Positions 53,891 to 60,000 of a stretch of DNA of 60,000 nt are shown here, piece after piece. The stretch is from Cristatella mucedo. Taxonomy: Eukaryota > Bryozoa > Phylactolaemata > Cristatellidae. The notes beneath the pieces are model-generated. The model made no database searches and was not told the origin of the DNA. It was given only the letters and a program-made list of their open reading frames with translations. The first letter of the stretch is position 1; the number at the start of each line of letters is the position of its first letter. Location of the stretch: assembly GCA_009760855.2 (NCBI GenBank), contig WPIO01000006.1:11701501-11761500 (forward strand), given 5' to 3'. The position numbers and the translations under genes were made by a program.

Positions 53891-55577
53891 ACTGCTCAAC
53901 ATTGAGGATACGGACTTGCAATATTCGCGCTCTTGATTAATGCTACGTACTCTGCAACGGTCGGCAAGCCATCGCGCATCGGTGCAGCTTAGACATCGAC
54001 GCAGCTAGAACAACTCGATTGCTGCACTTCAAGCAGTGCGGCCCTACCAGCATTTGTCACGAGTCTGAAAAGACTAGCGTACGCTAGTAGTTCGCTGTGT
54101 GTTCGTGGTAAAGCACTTAAATTTGAAATCCGTCTCAGTGCGTTTGCAACAGGACAACTTTTGTGATAGACTGCCGCTATACATACTAGCTCGCTTGTAG
54201 TTGCTTCATATACTGTGTATTGTACATTCGATGCTGTATCAATTGAATCAGCAGAGTAGAAAGCTCGAAAAATGTCCACCCAAAGAGAAGAGTTCTGAGA
54301 GCTATTTCGTATTTTATCCTAGTCCTAGCACTAGTGCCACTGCTGGGGCTATTCGGCGGCAATCGGGAACTGCCGCTGACAAATTAATGCCGAGTCAGTT
54401 GCTCTTACCGGCGTCGATGTTAGCTTGCGGAAGATACAGTTTTTGAGCACAGTGGCTGAGACACAATTCCTTTGCTGCAGCGTTTCAACTGGCAAGAAGA
54501 ACAAGGAGAAGCTCTTTCACCGATCTGTCTGTCTGGATGATGACACTCTTTATGTGGACCGCCTTCCGCAGCGTTTATTGACAGCTGTCGCGGACAAACG
54601 GCTCGAAGGCTCGACAGCAGAGCTTCCGGGACTTACTGGGTACTCTCAGGCCAGCGATAGGCCTACGCCTTCTCGCTACTCGTAAGCATCCGTTAGAGAC
54701 CTCTCTTCCTTGCACGGACTGCAGCAGCAGCAGTAGCAGCGGCGGCGGCGGCAGGCTAGCAGAGCAGCCACGCCGCTCTGGAGGGCTCTGGAGGGCTCTG
54801 GAGGGCTCTGGTCGGCCTCCTTGCGAGCCGCCCGCTCGACACTCACTCGCCTCTGACTCAGTCCAAGAGGACACTCACCAGGACCAGTCGGCCCACTTCG
54901 GTGCAGCTTTGGCACATGAAGAGGTCGGCAAGAACGCGCGGCAGCTAACAAGAAAAAGATAAGTGTAAGCTCAAAAACCATCGGAGAAAGCCATCTTTTT
55001 AATGATTTGTCTGCTTAACCTATCGCTTTCGGCGTTTCAGCACCCAAGCGGCATTTGAGCTTCTGCAGTGCTAAGGCCATTCTTCACTCTCCAGAGAGAA
55101 TAGGTGTAAAGGGATAGCGCTAGAAACAAACTCGACAGAAGACCTTGACCTTACCCGAGCAGAGCCGTTTCACAACACATATACGGCTTCACGTGGGCTG
55201 GTAAGCAGCTACATCTACAGTGCCCTGCAGCACGAGGTTTTTCAGATAGTGACGTCACGTTAGGTTCAACCAACAAAGGTGAAAAGAGCTTTTCCGCCTA
55301 TGACGCTGTCAGTACCTAGGGAACTCTTTTCGAAACGATTTCGAGCGAATGTTTGTACAGCTTGCGGCAGCTCGTCCACAAACGGATTAGATAAATGGCT
55401 GGTCGAGATGGGCAATAAAAGGCTTTCTCGAGAGCCATCTAGCACCAGGACGAGACAGGCGCGGGACGGCGGTGTGTGGGCAGCCGTCAGGCAGGAGCAG
55501 TGAAACGTCGAATTCGGACGCAGCTCATACGTTCTCTGACGTGCTGTCTCTGAAGAAAGGGCGAAAGCGACGCTGCA
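53891..55577 (+). promoter_or_regulatory. Upstream region of the CLCA-like gene
   Basis: G+C rises from about 54550 onward. A 10-bp tandem repeat (GAGGGCTCTG, about four copies) lies at 54771-54811. A TATA-like CAATAAAAGGC lies at about 55413, 165 bp before the ATG. No other gene was recognised, and promoter assignment is inference. Confidence 0.35.
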
Positions 55578-55781
55578 ATGGCGTCTGCTACGAGTTCGCG
55601 AAGTGCCCATGCTGTTGCCTCTCCTACCCTTCTGCTGCTGCTGCTGCTGCTCAGCGGATTAGATCTGCCAGCAGACGCTGCGAGATCAAGAATCAAGTTA
55701 GTCAATAACGGCTATGAAGGTCTACTCGTAGCCATTGGCGAGCAGGTGCCCGAGGACGCCAGCCTGCTCAACAGCATAAAG
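55578..55781 (+). CDS. CLCA-like exon 1 (residues 1-68)
   Basis: ATG in the context CTGCAATGG, a good Kozak match. A CTG repeat at 55632-55652 encodes most of the signal-peptide Leu run. Ends AAG|GTGAGC in phase 0. Confidence 0.88.
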
Positions 55782-56186
55782 GTGAGCCGAGTGGGTAGGG
55801 GAGGGTTAGGCTGCTGAGCTCTGGCACAGTTTTTCGAGGCCGAGCGAAAGGCAGCTCAGTGGATAGCTTAGCGCCTGGGGCCGCCGCGGCGGTTTCGAGA
55901 GCCCCACTCCACTCTGTGCGGATGGCTTCGATGCTCGAGGCTCGAGGCGAATGACATCGGATGCCTATTGCGAGCTCCAAGTTCGAAACAAGCTTTCTCG
56001 CCAGCAAAAAGCTGGCTAACAAAGGCGTCGTTGTTTCACTAGGCAACCTTCACTTCAGCATCCCAGTATCTGTTTAGCGCGACGAGACGCCGCGCCAGCT
56101 TCCGCGAGATCAGCATTCTGGTGCCGCAGTCCTGGAGATCCACGGGAGTCAACTATCAGCAGGCGAAGTTGGAAACCTTCGACAAG
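55578..56186 (+). CDS. CLCA-family secreted protein, N-terminal exons only
   Basis: CLCA proteins are secreted or membrane-shed metalloproteases that cleave themselves and modulate calcium-activated chloride channels. Two exons (55578-55781, 56043-56186) join in phase 0 to give 116 residues. Residues 1-36 look like a signal peptide with a run of eight Leu. From residue 39, IKLVNNGYEGLLVAI matches the start of the CLCA N-terminal domain, as does VPEDASLLNSIK. Exon 2 gives ASQYLFSATRRRASFREISI then LVPQSWRS and KLETFDK, typical of the family. The zinc-binding HEXXH region lies in later exons that I do not find before position 60000, so intron 2 is at least 3.8 kb and carries LINE insertions. 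Confidence 0.88.
56043..56186 (+). CDS. CLCA-like exon 2 (residues 69-116)
   Basis: Acceptor TTTCACTAG, donor AAG|GTGAGG, 48 codons, phase 0 at both ends. Confidence 0.88.
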
Positions 56187-56399
56187 GTGAGGCGCATAGC
56201 ATACACCCAGGCTTCTGGGAAGGGGTGGTGACAGCGGGACGGACGTGTATAGAATTACCTTGTGCTTTCGCAGCAGGCGCTCGGCCGGCCGACAGTCGCC
56301 TGCTGCTGGCCATCCCCCTAGGAGTATCTTTCAGCTGGCTTTACCGTCATGCACTGCCAGCTTCGCTACCCGAAGGTAGATACAGACGAGCGCCATATT

Positions 56400-56535
56400 T
56401 CTGTCTCTCTCCGTCTTTCTCTGTCTCTCTGTCTCTCCGTGTCTCTCTCTCTATCTATGTCTCTGTCTCTGTTTCTGTCTCTCTCTCTTTTTCTCTGCCT
56501 CTCTCTTCTCTCCTCTCTCTTCTCTCTTCCCTCTC
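56400..56535. repeat. (CT)n-rich microsatellite in CLCA intron 2
   Basis: Interrupted CT/CTGT repeat of about 135 bp. Open frames rich in Ser and Leu here are artefacts. Confidence 0.95.
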
Positions 56536-57089
56536 CTAAGGATTCACGATCTCCTATTCATGTCACCTTACCATCTTAGCAAGCGCATCCCGAAAGGTCG
56601 CTCAAGTATAAGCAGCCGCCTCATGGGGTCCCACCCGGCCGCACCATGGCATTCTACCGGAATGCAGCAGGGTCAGTGCCAGTGACTGTTTCCAGTCAAT
56701 AACGCCCCATGCAGAATGCCAGCACACGCTCCGCTCTGAGCAGCCTGAAAGGAAAAGTCAGTTCCTCAATTCTACATGCGGGAGCTGACTACGTACGATG
56801 CTCCGTGACGTATTCCAGCTTATATTACTCTTTTATTAAGAGGTGGCGGCCGCCTCAAATTCATTTCGCGAAAACCGGAAGACTTGTAGTTGCATGCACT
56901 TCCAGCTCCGGACTGCTGCTGCTGCTTGGTGCACTTGGGAAGTTCTTTTGCTTGCTTAGGGACAGTACTTCTACTGTCATAAACATTTTTTAATTGTATT
57001 ACTACTGTTTATGTGTTATTTATATCATAGCATTATTTATATATAATTTATTAATAATATTATTAGTTATTTGTTATTTAATAATAAGG

Positions 57090-57330
57090 CTGCATTCTAG
57101 TTTTTACGTGCTTATGCGTGCTGACACTGTGCATGCTGCCACTAACCACATTTGCAAGCTGACCCTGTGCATGTCACCCCTAACCATGTTATTCATTTTG
57201 TTTCTTTTTCCGGCATGATTTTACTTACCATTCAATTGCATTTCCCTTTGCAGCAAATGTAAGGCGCCTAGAAAGAGATTAAGTTCTCTGAGGGCGCTTT
57301 ATCAAGTCCATTATTATTATTATTATTAGC
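57090..57330 (+). mobile_element. L2-B LINE 3' end in CLCA intron 2
   Basis: L2-B 3' UTR from 'cgtgcttatgcgtgctgaca' to a hairpin (AAGGCGCC...GGGCGCTTT) and an ATT tail. One base of the left arm differs. Confidence 0.92.
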
Positions 57331-57364
57331 TGGCCCATGCAGGTCTTCCAGTCAGTGCTTACAG

Positions 57365-58711
57365 TTGGTGCGAATGTCAGAAGCATTTCAATCAGGTTTC
57401 AAGAGGCAGCACTCTACTGAAACTACTCTCCTCCGTGTTAACAATGACATTCTACGTGGTAACGACGACGGGAATGTCACTGCCCTAGCTCTGCTAGAAC
57501 TGTCTGCTGCCTTCGACACCATTGATTACGAAGTTCTGCTTGAACGATTGAGAACAACGATCGGTCTGGCAGACGAAGCACTGGCGTGGTTTAAATCATA
57601 CTTGTCTGATCGTGTTCAATCCGTGTCGTGTGGGGGTCAGGTCTCAGACATGAGAAGGGTCACCTGTGGAGTCCCTCAAGGGTCTGTACTCGGTCCCTTG
57701 CTGTTCTCCATGTATACGCAACCTCTGGGAAAAGTGATTAAGGCCCATGGAATAGGATATCACTTCTATGCTGACGATACTCAGTTGTATTTGTCATTTA
57801 AACCATCGGAATCTGCTGCAGCAACTGAGAAACTGAATGCTTGCCTTGCCGATATTCGATCCTGGATGTCGGAAAACTTCCTGAAATTAAATGACGATGA
57901 AACCGAACTGCTTCTCATAGGACACCCTAAGCGTGTGGCTGGATTAAAAGGCTTTGCTGTTCTAATCGGTGATGCTATTGTGCGACCTTCACCACGTGCT
58001 CGTAATCTAGGTGTCGTGTTCGACAGCTGCCTCAATTTCAAAAGCTTCATTCAGAAGACTGCCTCTACAGCTAGCCATCACATCCGATCTCTATCCAAGA
58101 TTAGAAGCTGTCTCCCACAGTGGCTTGTAAGCAATTTAACTAGCTCTTTAGTTCTGTCTCAGCTTGATTATTGCAATTCCCTTTTGGCTGGGCTACCAAA
58201 GAAAGCTATTATGCCACTACAGCGGAATATGAATATGGCTGCAAGGCTGGTCTTCAAGTCCCAGCGGTTTGAGCACGTGTCACCTTTGCTGAAAGAGCTA
58301 GGATGGTTGCCGGTTGAGCAAAGGATACAGAGCAAAGTTCTTACGCTGACCCACAAGGCCCGCCACGGCTTGGCTCCTTCGTACCTAGCTGAATTGCTGC
58401 ATCAGCTTCAGCCGGTTCGCGCCCTGAGGTCCTGTGTGGACAATAAATTAGCTGTCCCATTCCTCCGCTTAAAGACAGTTGGCGACAGAAACTTTAGCTC
58501 TGCAGGTCCTAGACTGTGGAACTCGCTTCCACAATTCTTATGCAACGACATCTACTCTCCTACTGCCGACTATGGCACATCTTTTTCAGCGGTCCTGAAC
58601 TGCTACTTCTATGCGACTCACTACATCAACTGCTCTCCTAACTCTGCCATGCTTCCCACTTTCTCTTTGTTGCGTCTGTTGGCTACCGAATGCGTAGCGA
58701 AAGCCGCTTAG
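57365..58711 (+). CDS. L2-A reverse transcriptase, open segment of 448 codons
   Basis: Nearly identical to 42303-43661 over the RT domain. ELSAAFDTID (with Glu for Asp at the start of the motif), GVPQGSVLGPLLFSMYTQPL, catalytic FYADD (YADD at 57767-57778, residues 135-138), LKLNDDETELLLIG and the C-terminal HQLQPVRALRSCVDN region are all present. A 10-bp deletion near 58676 removes 'gagacgaagt' relative to the other copy and replaces the normal C-terminus (…ESRLGCE) with LLATECVAKAA. The endonuclease and the first RT motif are missing, so it cannot act alone. Confidence 0.88.
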   Translation: MVRMSEAFQSGFKRQHSTETTLLRVNNDILRGNDDGNVTALALLELSAAFDTIDYEVLLERLRTTIGLADEALAWFKSYLSDRVQSVSCGGQVSDMRRVTCGVPQGSVLGPLLFSMYTQPLGKVIKAHGIGYHFYADDTQLYLSFKPSESAAATEKLNACLADIRSWMSENFLKLNDDETELLLIGHPKRVAGLKGFAVLIGDAIVRPSPRARNLGVVFDSCLNFKSFIQKTASTASHHIRSLSKIRSCLPQWLVSNLTSSLVLSQLDYCNSLLAGLPKKAIMPLQRNMNMAARLVFKSQRFEHVSPLLKELGWLPVEQRIQSKVLTLTHKARHGLAPSYLAELLHQLQPVRALRSCVDNKLAVPFLRLKTVGDRNFSSAGPRLWNSLPQFLCNDIYSPTADYGTSFSAVLNCYFYATHYINCSPNSAMLPTFSLLRLLATECVAKAA

Positions 58712-58806
58712 GCTGTGAGTGCGCTATACAAAACTCTCCTGCGTAACACCCACATGGTCTTTTTGACTTTGTGGAGTTACAGACGGAGATACATTACATT
58801 ACAAAC
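57370..58806 (+). mobile_element. L2-A LINE, 5'-truncated, CLCA intron 2
   Basis: Homology to the 41258-43748 element begins at the GMSE(A/T)FQSGF codons and runs to an ACATT tail at about 58790-58803. Confidence 0.95.
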
Positions 58807-58859
58807 TAAGTGGCTAGTATAGTCTGATTTAAACTAGAATGTTGCCACTTAACATCACT

Positions 58860-59330
58860 AGTCACCAACTTGTTCTGGCTGCCCATTAAGCGACACGTTG
58901 ACTTCAAGGTTTTGCCACTCACTTTTAGGTTTCTTCATTCTCTGGATGCAGCCTATCTATAGGAGCTACTTACCTATCATGCTTGGCTTCGTACCGCCTA
59001 GTCTTCTCACGTTCTTGTTTAGCAGATTTCGAAATAAACTCACATCTTCTTGGGAGACGGTGTCTTTCGTTTGCGCGCTCCCAAAGAATGGAACTCATTC
59101 CTGAATTATGCCAAGGCATCTCCTGCCTTGAAATTTAAGCAGAAGGCCCCGGCCATTTAAATGGAAGCGAAAAACGCAACCGTACCTCACTTTATTTGCC
59201 GGGTCCGTTGTAGCTGATTTTTGTGTATATGCGTGATGATGCCTTGCATTTTTTTACTAGTTGTATTGGCGTGCTTCCTTTGCAGCGTATGCTAGATGCC
59301 TGTAAAGTGACTTGGTTCGTTACGAGGCTT
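58860..59330 (+). mobile_element. Old L2-B-like LINE relic
   Basis: 'ttgacttcaaggttttgcca', 'cacttttaggtttcttcatt' and a decayed 3' tip ('gtaaagtgacttggttcgtt') are recognisable L2-B features at lower identity. Confidence 0.75.
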
Positions 59331-59399
59331 AGGGGTGGCGAGTGCAGGGCATAGAGGAGTCAGCTGCTTTAGCACTCAATACAGCGATCGTTGCTGGAC

Positions 59400-60000
59400 T
59401 ACGGTAACTCTGTTTTAGCCAGTAAGCTTCTGCAGCTGGTGATGCATTTGGCGGACAGACTGGTTAGCAAATGAGTCAAGCCGTTCGTCCACTTTGCTAA
59501 AGGAGCTGCAATGGCTCATCGTTGATCAGCTGATACTTGGCAAAAGTTCTTACTTTAACCCATAAGGTCCATCAAGGCTTGGGTCATTATTCCCTAGCTG
59601 AATTGCTGTTCCCATTTTCAGCCTCCTCGGGGCCCCATGTCCTCTATTGGCAATACATTAGCAGTTTCATTCCTCCTCATAGAGACCATTGTTTACGGAA
59701 GCTATTTCTTCGCAGGACTGTAGAACTCACGTTCACAATTCTTACTCAACGAAAGATTTCTTCCAGATTGCTGCCGACTATGGCGGATCCTTCCCAGCCA
59801 CCCTAAGCTGCTACTTTGATGCTACTCACTTCATCGGCTGCCCACCTGACCCAGCTATGCTTCTCAGTTTATCTTTACTGCCTGAGAGGAAGTCAGTTGG
59901 TTACTCAAATGTCTAGCTCAAGCCGCTTAGGCATTGAGTGTGCAAAATATGTCCTGCCTAAAACCCGCGTAGTCTTTTCGGCTTTGTGGAGTTACACGAG
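59400..60000 (+). mobile_element. Old L2-A-like LINE relic, cut by the window end
   Basis: Decayed L2-A RT C-terminus ('aaaagttcttactttaaccc', 'tagctgaattgctgttccca', 'gctgctactttgatgctact') and 3' UTR ('tttgtggagttaca'). Confidence 0.8.

Overview
This is animal (metazoan) nuclear DNA. Genes are split by GT-AG introns, non-LTR retrotransposons, DNA-transposon relics and microsatellites fill the spaces, and CpG is not obviously depleted. I cannot place the species. The L2/CR1-type elements, tRNA-derived SINE and hAT-BED relic fit many non-vertebrate animals. No prokaryotic, organellar or viral genes were recognised.

Two host genes are readable. The first is complete: GMPPB (mannose-1-phosphate guanylyltransferase beta), + strand, 24123-38927. 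Its nine coding exons join in phase to exactly 360 codons, the length of human GMPPB, if intron 2 uses a GC-AG boundary. The second is the 5' end of a CLCA-family secreted protein (calcium-activated chloride channel regulator type). It has two coding exons (55578-55781 and 56043-56186), and the gene runs off the window.

The main structural feature is an old direct duplication. The block from GMPPB intron 5 through the 3' flank (about 32.43-44.78 kb) has a diverged copy at about 1.55-10.14 kb, carrying relics of exons 6, 7, 8 and 9. Relic exon 6 has a 2-nt net insertion and a lost donor. Relic exon 7 has a stop at the codon matching Tyr215. Relic exons 8 and 9 remain open with splice signals. 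Each copy has collected its own insertions, so the pair works as a relative clock for transposon activity.

Two L2/CR1-type LINE families dominate, named here for convenience. L2-A ends in an ACATT-repeat tail; its longest copies are at 41.26-43.75 and 57.37-58.81 kb. L2-B ends in an AAAGCGCC...GGCGCTTT hairpin plus an ATT-repeat tail, with about a dozen truncated copies on both strands. Other repeats are a BED-finger hAT transposase relic (1-1215, minus), a pogo/Tigger-like transposase relic (21.49-22.47 kb), a pair of hAT-like ends (10.53 and 14.81 kb), SINEs, a diverged repeat pair (29.0 and 49.0 kb), and long GA, CT, AT and CA/TA microsatellites.

Layout: 0-1.5 kb hAT relic and L2-A fragment; 1.5-10.1 kb duplicated GMPPB block; 10.1-19 kb repeat-rich and largely unrecognised; 19.0-19.96 kb CpG-rich island; 20-22.5 kb L2-A and Tigger relics; 23.7-38.9 kb GMPPB; 38.9-44.8 kb duplicated 3' flank with a large L2-A insertion; 44.8-54 kb repeats and unrecognised DNA; 54-60 kb CLCA 5' region. 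I found no convincing new gene system. The strongest leads are the partly conserved GMPPB duplicate, the GC-AG intron, and GA microsatellites growing inside the L2-B terminal hairpin.
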